A stretch of DNA of 64,000 nucleotides from the NCBI RefSeq assembly GCF_019649055.1, contig NW_026570222.1, positions 3,162,001 to 3,226,000 of the forward strand. Direction: 5' to 3'. A model generated the notes under the pieces. It saw only the letters and a list, made by a program, of their open reading frames with translations. It ran no database searches and was not told where the DNA came from. The number at the start of each line of letters is the position of its first letter. The stretch's first letter is position 1. A program made the position numbers and the translations under genes. Positions 48,972 through 59,348 of the stretch are shown in pieces. The stretch comes from Paramacrobiotus metropolitanus (Eukaryota; Tardigrada; Eutardigrada; Parachela; Macrobiotidae).

Positions 48972-51900
48972 TCAGGTGAAACTGCCGCTCATGAGCAGCA
49001 TTTGCACAAGAGATTGGTCGTTCATACATCCGCTCATGAACTCTTTTTCATCCAGGATGCCGTCGTGATTGGCATCCATTTGGGAGAAAATCTGCTTGGC
49101 ACGTTCGGTAGGATTAAGCGTCGAGGCTGCTTGGATGACAGGATTGGTTGTGGAGGAGGAATGGGTACGAGAAGCTGCTAAAGCTACTGACATTTCTTGT
49201 ATCGCCTGTAAATAAAGACGTTTAAAACGATTAGCACCATCCGGCACGCATATCAACATGAATTCTTTCCGTAGCTTTCGTTATGCAGTACTGCGCATGC
49301 TAAACCATCAGGTCCATTGAACTAATTTTGATTATGCTAAAATATACATTCTACGGAAAAAAGCATACAGTAAAAAGCAATGTGTTCTACAGTAAAATTA
49401 CCTGCTGTACACAACTATGCTGTAGATAGTAGAACAGAAGTAGTATTAGTGCACAACTGAAAATATGAACGCAGGTGTACATTGAAGATCTCGAGTTTCA
49501 AAAGGAAATGTTCCGATTTAATAAAATTATAAGAAAACCCTTGTTTTTTTATCGGAATTACTGTACTTATATGGAAAAACTAAAAAAGTATAGTTGTATC
49601 GAAATTATCAACTGTCAGTTTTTTCAATTTTATTTACTGTAAGTATGCAAACCATCAGCCCTTTGGTTTATACCGTGTGAATCGGTGTGATTAAAAATAT
49701 GCGAAGTATAGTACTTAACTATGTAACTTTTTCAGATTGAGGTACTATATATAGAGTTCTGAGATATTAAAATGTGAAAAAAAGCTTATGAGACTTATAA
49801 CTTTGATTTGAAGATATAGCACGTCATAGCGATATTAAACAGGACGGCACAGTGATATGAACATGTAATAACGCATTACTTATAGGTGCCTGAAATAGAT
49901 AAATTGCAGTCATTACCGCTATGACTTTGACCATCTCATTCAGTTCAATGGTTCCATTTCCATCAATGTCGACCTGCAACAGAAAGGTCATTCCTAATGA
50001 AATTTTGCCCGCGGCACTAGCACTTCAAAGAGCTATATGCCAGCGTATCAATGAAATTATGGTATTTTGCTGACAGTTGATGAATAAATTTGGGATTTTT
50101 AAAGAGCTATTACCATATTGAAGGCCCACTTCAGCTTCTGTTCGACTGTTCCCGATGATGTTACGTTTACGGCCATCAAGAACTCCTGTAAAATAAACCT
50201 GATTAATTTTCGCTTTTGATGGGACCGGTGACACTGGTACAGGTTTTTTGGTTTCATAGTGAAAGTTGTATTAATAATTCATGTTACATGTAGGATCTGA
50301 CTGCGATTTCGCAGTATCCGGTGCGGTCTTTGTACCTTACACCATAACTGCCTGAGTTCCGACAAACCCTTCTAACTTGAAACAGAAACTAACTAGCAAA
50401 TTCTGATATATACGAAATAATTTTGCTAATACAAGCTCTTATTTAAATTTACTTTGAAATCAATAAAACCGTTGCGGTCTTTGTCAAACGTGCGGAAGGC
50501 ATGCTTCGCAAAGGCTTTCGCTTCTCCACCCGGACACAGAACTTCGTAGACTTCCATAAATTTCTGAGGGGATAATTTTCCGTTTTTGCAGTCTCTCTGT
50601 AAACAATTGTGGTTACACTTGTAAATGCAAAAACTTAACCATCTTAAAAAGCACCAGCCGACATGCAACCGTTGTAATCAGTTTAGTTCCTTGTTTCCTT
50701 TACTATAAATGATCGCTACGCTACGATCACGGTTATAATCGTTATGATGATTTGCGAGGGATAGCACAAACAAATTTAAAGCGCTTGTCACTTGTCACAT
50801 TTGTGCGCTGCAAAGATTTTCCAACAAAAAAATACCAATGGAAGGTAATCAGTTGTTGCTCATGATCGTAAATAACCACCGCTAACGACCTGTGCGTTGC
50901 TGATTCGTGATGTAATTATTGTGCTGATCATGAAACATAAACATACAGCAAGCAAGCCTCTTTATGGCATATGCATATATTATAAGGAATATAGTATGGC
51001 ATGATTATGATATAATTATCTTTCACAAACAAACACTAGCAATTATAAGTATATAGGAGGCAAAATATATCGTCCTCTTGGTAAAGATGTTGCACTTATA
51101 GCATGAAAGCTATATTTCCTCCTTAATTGCTTATTAGTATAAATATTCAATGCACTTGTGCAAGAAACCGATATTTGTTGCACTAAAATTGCTTTGCATG
51201 CCTAATATAAGTTAAAACCGATATATAAGCGACAACGAAAGCACTCTACGATGTCAACGCTTACATTTACAGACGAATCAGCGATCAGTATTTACTTTAA
51301 TAGAATTTTAGAATATTCAGAACTTTTGAATGCAAATGGCAGCATGGTTTGCAAATAGCTGTGCTTTCTCCTGATAATTTAATCGCAGCCACTTTCATGA
51401 CCGAATGAACCATAGCACTAAAACTTTTAGAAATTGTAGAAAATATTATTGTTATAATATTTGTTAATAAAATCATAAGAGTATGATAAATAAATATAAT
51501 CATGCTCCAAGCCAGAGTGTATTCTAATAAGTACAACAATATGAAATCGAAAGCTTATATCTACGTATTTTATTTTACGGACACCTGTATAAAAAGTTAT
51601 CCCTAGGTTATGTATACAAAAAATGTATACAAAATATAAGAATGTATACAAATATACATTCTTCCTGTGGTAATAGTTTGCACTTAGCAGTTGTGTGAAA
51701 CTGTGAATCGCCCATGTTACCGGCCTGCTGCAGCATTAATCACAATATACCTGTGTCAGCTGTTAAAAGAAAACTCAGGATTTTGTGCCCACTTGTTGAT
51801 GTGTTCGTACTCACACAGTACATGCACACAAATTTTTAGGCAAACAACGTCAGATTGCAAGGCAGTTTGCTGTACTTACCATAAATTCTATATACCACTC

Positions 51901-52029
51901 CGATATTGTTGCTTCATCAAATGTGGTGTTTGCCTTCAGAAAGTCCATATCCGACTTTTTCAGTTTGCATGCTCCTGGTATATCGGAATCTCCAACGCGG
52001 CTGGATAGTTTTCCTTCTCGATTTCCCAT
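48972..52029 (-). CDS. Neuronal calcium sensor family protein (EF-hand)
   Basis: Recoverin/frequenin/hippocalcin-type calcium sensor of 218 residues. Exons 51880..52029, 50453..50596, 50114..50185, 49917..49973 and 48972..49205 all close at phase 0. The N-terminus MGNREGKLSS fits an N-myristoylation site (Gly2, Gly6). EF-hand 1 is degenerate, as in the whole family (DCKNGKLSPQKFMEVYEVLCPGGEA). EF2 (DKDRNGFIDFKEF), EF3 (DIDGNGTIELNEM) and EF4 (DANHDGILDEKEF) keep all coordinating positions, and the linker VTSSGTVEQKLKWAFNM is typical. Between KLSS and the usual helix there are about 15 extra residues (VGDSDIPGACKLKKS), and the EF3-EF4 linker is Ser/Thr/Ala-rich and longer than usual. It probably cycles to membranes on calcium binding. 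The subfamily is not assigned. Confidence 0.92.
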
Positions 52030-53761
52030 CGCTTTGCCAAACCGCTTTACACAAAAACTGTTGGGTAAGCTAGTAATTTGTGTGATCACAGGAGTAACGC
52101 ATTCACACAATAGTCATTCTTTGGAAAGCACTGTGGGACAATTGCCGCTCGTCAATATTGCCGGTTATGTGTGCCTGATTACTGGATGACGGTAAACCCA
52201 TGAAAACGGCGTTTCCAATACTTCTCTTGTTTTATGCAAAAATCTCCAATATTGTTTCCGTCCAAAATCTGCAGTTTGCGCGAATAAAACAGTTACGAGC
52301 TCATAAAACAACCTGCTCACAGGAAGAGAGGATGCATGATTGCATGTTGTCGTTGTCGTGCACTTTAATGCTTTAGATATGCATATTGAGTAATAAATCC
52401 ATCGTGTCGGCTGCACTAGCCATTGATTTTCAAAACTACGTAAATGTTCCTTGTAGTTTACAAAGCCGCCGCTCTTAAAAGCTATAGGGTGTGCCTTACA
52501 AGTCAACCGGGACAAAGTAGTCCTATCGCTTTCCCATACGATCTGTATACATACGTACAAGTATGGAAATGCAGCTGCGCCGGCGCGTGTAACGTTCCTG
52601 CTCGTGAAATCCTTACCTATCACAATATCCCATTTTGTCGGGTCAAGATTTCCTGGCTGGTTTTATCGATTAGATGCCGGTCTACATTCAGCGCAGTTGA
52701 TGGTTGAGTAAATTGAATTGTGCCGGTAATTATGGCATATTGTTGACTTCGGCCAGACGTGCGCTCGCAGCTTTGCATGTGCCTTGTAGGATTTCATTTT
52801 GTACTTGCCAACGACGTAATACGGAAACAGCAGCGCAAAATGGCAGAATGGCAACAGGCTGGACCACACAAAAACAATTTAAGAAACCGACCGTTTCTAT
52901 TTTTAAACAAAACTTTGTAGTTATCAGCCCCATGAATGCCACTTCGACGTCAACGGTAGTTTTTTCTCGAAGAGATCGATAGTCGATAGAATTCGAAGCA
53001 GCGCATATTGGACTCATATTATTGAATTGAGTTTTTGTAGCGTGCGCGGGATTTATTACTGCAAAATGTCAGGCTTCAACATCACCTGCATTCTATATAG
53101 CATTCCTACTGTTACAATCTGTTCTGATCGAGTTTCCTGACTGTTTTTCGATTTCGAGATTGATTACATTTGGCGACGGCATCGATAGAATTCGATACCA
53201 TTACACACTTTCCCCTGTTAATGGTTGTGAATGTTCACCTTTGCTATTGTACAAGATTCCTACATACAAACATGCATGACAGTCGAAAAAAATAAAATTC
53301 TTCATTTTTTTAAAAAAACGTGCATGCATTTTTTGCATGCGCAGTCTTGACAAAATTTTGTATGTATACTACACATTTACAGCTGATTTTTCGACCAATC
53401 ATAAATTTATTATTGTTGGCAGCATGTACAGAGTCTGTATAAGAATCGTATAATATTTTGGTAACTGTTTTGAAAAACTGATGTGTATCTTCGACGACAC
53501 GGAAAGGAAATTGCTTCTCCTCTTAGGACGTATTATGCACATTCAAGCAGAAAAACCGGGTGTATTACAGAATTGCATTACTTAATTTAACATAACAGCG
53601 ATATAAATTGTGCTTTTATTTAGCATCAAAAAGAGGAAGACACGTCAAAAAAGTCCGTGCAGCTGACTGCTCATTATTATCGTAGTACAATTTACACAAA
53701 TATGTAGTGACACCAACGTTTAACCACAGCAGTGCTTTAATCATGGTCGAATTTTGCTCTG
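52030..53761. other. Region upstream of NCS, unresolved
   Basis: 1.7 kb that includes the NCS promoter. Minus-strand frames of 152 codons (52165-52623) and 95 codons (52730-53017) are open but compete with other long frames on both strands, and I recognise no family in them. I leave them uncalled. Confidence 0.4.
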
Positions 53762-54550
53762 TTAGATAGTTGCGTAAAGTTGCTTGATATCTGGATCAAT
53801 CTCGGCTTCCATGCTTCCCTTTCCAGTTATTTTGCTCAGCCTCACATGCCGCATTGATTCGGGAAATCTCCATAAAATTATGCAGTTGAGAAAGCCGGCA
53901 GCCATTTGAAGAGAAATAATTAGCCCGTGCAACGCTAGCAGCACATAACGAATGCGCTGTACGCCAATTTCTTCCTGTTTTTCCTCATACGTCCAGGAAG
54001 GCTGCAGCAGCTTAGCATTGGTGTCCTCTATTATACGACGCAAGAGCAGCATATAAAAACCACATCCCGGAAGGAGTAACAGGTTCAGCGACAAGTGGAA
54101 TAGCTGAAGGAGTCGGTAACTAGAAACTTGAGCGATGCACAACGACACTAGACCACATCCGGCGCCGGTCGACGTCAGCACGCTGAACACGGATGTTGCC
54201 ACAATCCGTTCGATGTGATTTTCTTCCGGCTGGACTGCAGCGTCTGGATAACGATTCAGCAAAGTGGGTGTTAATTTTTAAAGCAGTCTGCATGGGACAA
54301 AGAACATTATGTTCAATATTTTTGTGAAGTTATTGTAAGAATATTACATACGCAGTCGCGTTCAAACAAGAGCTGCGTCATCGTCTACCTAATTGTGACT
54401 TTTGTGTGGCCATTACGTACCTGCAATACCAAAAATCATCAATGCCAGTCCAGATACGATCTGCATGCACGCAGTTGCACGAAAGCATTTTGCAAGAGAA
54501 CTTTCACTGCCATTCCACCGCAGAAATTGTTGGTAAAATTTGCTGCACAT
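53762..54550 (-). CDS. Four-TM membrane protein resembling MS4A/tetraspan proteins
   Basis: Two exons (54421..54550 and 53762..54234) join in phase to 200 residues. The start MCSKFYQQFLRW is the only in-frame ATG before TM1. Predicted TM segments: ATACMQIVSGLALMIFGIA, IVATSVFSVLTSTGAGCGLVSL, LLQLFHLSLNLLLLPGCGFYMLLL and IRYVLLALHGLIISLQMAAGFLNCIILW. Both ends are cytosolic, and there is a short loop between TM1 and TM2 (VQPEENHIER) and a charged one before TM4 (DTNAKLLQPSWTYEEKQEE). The layout and the QIVSGL motif in TM1 recall the MS4A family, but similarity is at the level of topology. The function is not known. A further upstream exon is possible. Confidence 0.65.
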
Positions 54551-55517
54551 TTCTGTTTTACCACTGTGTGGAAACCATGATATAAAGTTGCAGTTTTAAC
54601 TGAGACAGAAGCAAGAAAGTTAAAATATATGTTAACACTGATCGTTAGATGGAGACGAAATTTCTCTATAATGCAGTGCAACAATACGAAAAGAAAAATG
54701 ATGTTAGCTTGCCATATTCCTAACAGCGGCAAAATATATGTTGCGAACACGAACGTACAACAGTAAGACTGCAACAGCAAAAAATACCGATCCATTGACC
54801 ACTCTGATAATATTTACTGTATATGCATTTTCCACATCGTAATACCATTTGTATTGCGTCCATTGATGGTGGATATGTTTTTGCCGTGACTTACCTGGCT
54901 AGCCATAAACATATACACCGATAAAACAGTTGTAAAACAAACGTTAAACGACTGGATTACTGCATGCACCCAGGACTTATCTGGTGCCCTATATTCAAAA
55001 TAAGATAGAAGCTACGCAAATATCGTTAAACTCATTTATAAAATACGGATATTCTACTTGCGTTCATTTCAGAACTTAATACCATCGATCGTTATAGTGG
55101 GGCATCCTTTTAAAGTTTTAATGACCAACCTGTACAGCGATATTTACAACATCTTTAAGTACATTCACAAATTTCGAACTTATAGAATGATTTATTCATA
55201 ATGCACATTGCACTAGTGGTGTCTAATTATAATAATTATCATCTCGACATATATCTAGCAAACTTCATCTAGTCTTTTATCGATACACAATATTTCCTAG
55301 TGTACTTTTACATTTACTTTTGCATGTGAGTGATTTAATGTTGTTATAAAATATAAATCCATCATAACGATTTTTATCTGTTTGCGGTCCTACTTGTTTC
55401 TTAGCTGTTATACTGGAACGTGTATTGTGTAATATACGCTGCTTCCGCAGTCCGTATCTTTATTATCAACTTGTACAAGCCAGTGCCATTTACATTCAAA
55501 CTTTAAAAATCCAATAA
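54551..55517. other. Intergenic, AT-rich
   Basis: About 1 kb upstream of the four-TM gene. It contains hydrophobic open frames on the minus strand but no model that closes. Nothing else seen. Confidence 0.4.
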
Positions 55518-55876
55518 TTAGAACAAGTACAATAACTCTTCTAACTCTCGAGAACACCCGACCGTCCCTAGGACAGAAGCCGCGTTTCAGCGCTGAATTT
55601 CCACACTTATACGTTGCCACAAATACTGAGTAGCGCGCGCTTCTCGGGTTTGTTCTTTGATACGCCGGCGGACTTCTTTGATGAACTGGTGGGTACTTTC
55701 TTCACAACTTCCCATAGTTTCGAGAGCCACTGGCTGAAAAAAATACCGATCAGTGAGTTCGGAATAAAGGGTTCGCTTCCGCAGTTCCGCGTCTTCAGCA
55801 GCCGATCCCGCTGCTTCTGAACAACCAGCTATATACGAAGTAGCGAACGTGTCACAAACTGTCACATCCCATATCA
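55518..55876 (-). pseudogene. Decayed retroelement-like reverse transcriptase C-terminal fragment
   Basis: A minus-strand frame reading WDVTVCDTFATSYI...LTDRYFFQPVALETMG and ending ATQYLWQRISVEIQR looks like the region that ends reverse-transcriptase polyproteins of some animal retroelements. An in-frame TGA at 55587..55589 stands where the family-like reading would continue into NAASVLGT, after which the similarity stops. No catalytic domain, upstream body or terminal repeats are seen nearby, so this is a short dead remnant. The assignment rests on memory of similar proteins and should be searched. Confidence 0.5.
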
Positions 55877-56229
55877 GAGGGAGGCAGTAGTACAGTATGT
55901 TACAGTACACGATAGCTTTCGCAAATCGGAAAATTTATGATTATCAAACATTAATTATTACTATATGTATAACTTCATGCATTGTGGTCAGCGTTGACCG
56001 TTCAAATTGTTAGCTTCGGCTTCCAGATGCACCCTCTGCATCTAGATCTCCTATGCCGCTTCGGTAAATGTATGTGCGTGATGTATGGCGTAATTCCCAC
56101 CTGTGCTGAGAAAAATTAATTCACTAGCTTTCTTTGCATTCTGTTGCTTATACCAGACTCAGAACAAGTCATTAAATTCAAAATCCATCAAAAACTATTA
56201 TCGGGACTGCGAAGCTGGACTAAAAAGTT

Positions 56230-56331
56230 GCCTCTGGCGAGGTTTGAACTCGCGATATCCGCATGACTTAGCAGTTTCATGGGCCAATACTGCTTATAAG
56301 TACGGCGCATTAACCACTATGCTACAGAGGC
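56230..56331 (-). tRNA. tRNA-Ile(UAU) with an intron
   Basis: A full cloverleaf on the minus strand. The acceptor stem GCCTCTG pairs with CAGAGGC. The D arm is GCAT...ATGC with AGTGGTTA in the loop. The anticodon stem CCGTA pairs with TGCGG (one G-T pair) around the loop CTTATA|A, giving anticodon TAT (UAU). An intron of about 30 nt (AGCAG...CTGCT, self-pairing) lies one base 3' of the anticodon, the canonical position. The T arm is GCGAG-TTCAAAC-CTCGC. A T5 run follows the gene within a few bases (plus-strand AAAAA at 56222-56226), fitting a Pol III terminator. tRNA-Ile(UAU) is one of the tRNAs that commonly carry introns in animals. It reads AUA codons. Confidence 0.93.
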
Positions 56332-56777
56332 TAAATCCTAAACTCGGATAAAATTTGAGCTAAACAGGCTGAAAGAACTGCATTTCGAAGTCTTCCGGTG
56401 TTCCTTTCATTCATATTTTCAAAATAAAATTTGTTTAAATCAAGAACATAATGAAAACTATTTCTGTAAGCGTTAGGAATAGCTTCATTTGTTTATCATA
56501 CAACATTTTTTATTTCCTGTACACCGACGCGACCGTATGATAAGTATAGTTTGCATGCTAGTATGTTATCAAAATATATATGACGCACAATTTTCAAATC
56601 CTGTCACTTTCATTTCTTTTTGGTACGCTTTGAGGCCAAACTGCATTAAAAACACAAGTAAAAATGATAAAAAAACACCCCTCACAGACACTTATTTTAA
56701 CAAAAGCATTCCGCAGCCATTTCAGGCACTTCCAGAAATGCTCAGAACAAGAGAAGAAAACAGGTACGCTTTTGCGG
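56332..56777. other. Spacer between tRNA and TIMM10B
   Basis: 0.45 kb, AT-rich. It holds the upstream side of the tRNA and the TIMM10B 3' end. Nothing else seen. Confidence 0.5.
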
Positions 56778-57146
56778 CTACGAAGTTGCAGCAGCTGCAA
56801 TGATGGCTTCTTCCGGTTGTGGCTGCGTGGCTGCTAGTTCTGGAAGCGTGCTGTCGTTTGATGCATTATTACTGCTTTTCTCCGCTTCTGCTAGAGCTGC
56901 TTCGGCTTCTTGACGGCGTTTTTCCAGCATCAATGGCTGCATTTCCATAAATATCTCCATCGTTTTATGGTTAAGCTTAACTGTCTTATCTGCACACTTG
57001 GAAACACAGTCCTCTTCTACGGCGGACAAGTTGCGCTGTCCAAGTTCAGCGACACAGACACTGAAACAGGTTTCGGTCAGTTCATTGTACATCCGCATAA
57101 AATCTTTAAAATTCCGTGTTGCTTCTCGGGCACTTTCCGACATCAT
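56778..57146 (-). CDS. TIMM10B: Small Tim protein TIM10B (Tim9b)
   Basis: Component of the TIM22 carrier-import machinery in the mitochondrial intermembrane space. A single exon of 122 codons: MMSESAREATRNFKDFMRMYNELTETCF... contains the twin C-x3-C motif of small Tims, CFSVC and CVSKC, separated by 20 residues. The partner helix follows (KTVKLNHKTMEIFMEMQP). The four cysteines form two disulfides through the Mia40 pathway. The C-terminal tail is Ala/Glu-rich and longer than in Tim9 or Tim10, which with the NFKDFMRMYN start fits Tim10B. The start is either of two adjacent ATGs (57146 or 57143). It is divergent from SNRPG with 868 bp between the starts. Confidence 0.93.
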   Translation of the reverse strand: MMSESAREATRNFKDFMRMYNELTETCFSVCVAELGQRNLSAVEEDCVSKCADKTVKLNHKTMEIFMEMQPLMLEKRRQEAEAALAEAEKSSNNASNDSTLPELAATQPQPEEAIIAAAATS

Positions 57147-58014
57147 GATAGATACGGGACGTAGACTTTATTTCACCGCAAAGGCAAACGGCTCCTTTTC
57201 GACCGCTAGCTGGGTCGCATCAGATCACCGACCGCGAAGTTGGCGCGAATTTGTCGGATAAAACGATGAATACACTCCGTACAGTGTTATATCCGATTAC
57301 GAGATTCAGTCAATCATAACGATGATGAATAAACATTCGATGGCTCAAGGATAGTTAACATGTTTAAAGCAATAATTGCGAGACGCACCGGAAGAAACTG
57401 AAACCAGATCAGTCACCCTCAATTTTCAAATTCCAGGATGATCGAGATTATTGAAACAGAGTTTCGATTTTCTGCTCCGCACGTCCGGGAACAAAGCTTT
57501 CATGCCATATAACTACAAACGCTCACAGTTAATGGTATACATATGTATGAACTATGAATATCGAAAAATTAAAAATTCAAATACAGAAAACTTTTTTGAA
57601 AAGGCATCTTATTACGAATCAAAAAATTTCAGCTGCCACTCTCCTGCGGGTGCTGCTTAGGCAGCTTTGGGTAATCGAGTGTTTCGTCGGTTCTGTCCTC
57701 GTAACCCCTTGCTACTGCTTGCGAGTTTTCGGAGTTTTCTCGCATTTTCCGTTTTTAGCAAAAACTTTGTTTTTTATGGTTTATGGTTGCTTTAATTGCT
57801 TGATAGTCAAATCTTAATCAGGAACTGTTTTTGGCTTCATTTTTTTCTAAGGTTTTCGGTTAAAGTGGGATCTCGAATTTTCCTGCAGCGGATTCTGGAT
57901 TTGAATTCTGAAGTGTGGGTGCTGCGGTGCTTCCGTTTGTAAGGATCTTCATCAATTGCAAAGCCTGGTTGTGGAATAAAGCGTTGTGGAATCGCAGTCC
58001 GGATCACCTACAAA
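57147..58014. promoter_or_regulatory. Divergent region of TIMM10B and SNRPG
   Basis: 0.87 kb between two head-to-head housekeeping genes; both promoters must lie here. No specific motif identified. Confidence 0.4.
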
Positions 58015-58886
58015 ATGAATCGCGCTCGCCGTCCGGAACTAAAAAAGTTAGTAATGTATACACAGGCAGAGAAACCACCAAACAGAAATAGTGTAGCAGT
58101 ATCTTCCTCTAGTCCTAGTTGTATTTATCGAATTACAATTGTTGTTGCGCCCCCATTTTCTGCATGCCTTTGTTTTCAGCACACTCACACAATGACCAGT
58201 GTCACTTGTTCAACTGTTTAATGATGATCCTTTCATTTTTCAGGTACATGGACAAGAAAGTTCTCCGTAAGTGTGGTCAGCGTTGCTGCTGAGTGCTGAG
58301 TACTCTTCAGAAAAGGAGAACTATACTGACTATACAGATCGAATAAAATTTCAGGCCAGATAATTATTGCTTAAAAATTAAAATTAATCAAAGGTATAAA
58401 ATTTCATAAATGAGGTGTGATATGCATTAGTTTTGCGCTGTAAGCATCCAGTCACTGATCAGTCAGTAGTGGCTCGAATTGCGAGTGGGTTATCTAATTG
58501 ATATTGAAATTTTTTAAAACGTTCAAGATTTTGCCTTCAGTCAGTTTGTGCTGCATTTGCGCATGGCTGTGTAATAGCGAGTTGTGTATGCCGGCGTAAG
58601 ATTACACTCATTACAGTATGATGACGGCAATTTTGCTATATTTTTAGTTCGACTGAATGGAGGACGCGCCGTGCAGGGTATTTTGCGCGGATATGACCCT
58701 TTCATGAATCTCGTAGTGGATCAGGTTGTGGAAGAGGGAACAAAGGGCGAGAAGCATGCTTTGGGAATGGTTGTCGTTAGAGGCAACTCGATCGTTCTCA
58801 TCGAAGCCTTGGAGCGAATCGCTGTACCGCGCATGGAAGGTACATACGACCGTACGTATTACTGTATTCGTGTATCGGTAGACTAA
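58015..58886 (+). CDS. SNRPG: Small nuclear ribonucleoprotein G (SmG)
   Basis: Member of the heptameric Sm ring on spliceosomal snRNAs. Exons 58015..58046, 58244..58266 and from 58648 onward join in phase. The reading is [42 protein letters not shown] (Sm1 motif with its conserved Gly and Asn), then [18 protein letters not shown] (Sm2 with the RGN RNA-binding residues). The 3' end is uncertain. The third exon stays open to a TAA at 58884..58886 and would add [18 protein letters not shown]..., beyond the usual SmG end. A donor GTACAT at 58843, spliced to GAGGATATTAA after an acceptor ending at 59070, would give the shorter end [10 protein letters not shown]. Confidence 0.9.
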
Positions 58887-59348
58887 CTTTGTGTTGTCAG
58901 ATGCTTTATATTATAATACAATGAAATTGCTTTAGAATTCAGTTTTTACAAGTTTTATTCGATTTTACTGAGTATGACCGGTAGTATTATTTGCGATATC
59001 CCTGATTTTCTACGTGTTTTGGGCAATTTGCCTACATACTCCCTCTTGAGTCGCTGATTCTTTGTAGGAGGATATTAAATTTCATCCCATCGTCCGATCT
59101 CGCTCGCCGGCGGAATATCTCACCGACAAACATTTCCCTCGGGTTTTCGTTCTTCATATCACTTATCGTTAATAATTTTATCCTCGGTTTCTAGTATTGA
59201 TTTGTTTTTATTTGCGACTCTGAATTAAAGCATAATGGGAATTGTTTTTTCATAGTTCATGAAATATCACTGGCTTAGGACGATTAACACATGCAATGCG
59301 TTATGGAAAGCGCTCACATTTACAAAAAAAGCAACCCGGAACTGACTA
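58887..59348. other. Convergent 3' region of SNRPG and chitin synthase
   Basis: It contains a possible last SNRPG exon near 59071 and a minus-strand AATAAA near 59207-59212 for the chitin synthase transcript. Confidence 0.45.

Noticed and set aside
52165-52623. 152-codon minus-strand frame upstream of the calcium sensor gene
   Set aside because: No recognisable domain, no supporting splice model, and other long frames compete on both strands. Transcript data could revive it.
52663-53017. Overlapping short frames on both strands, including a 95-codon minus frame
   Set aside because: Several frames are open at once and none resembles a known family, so no single reading can be preferred.
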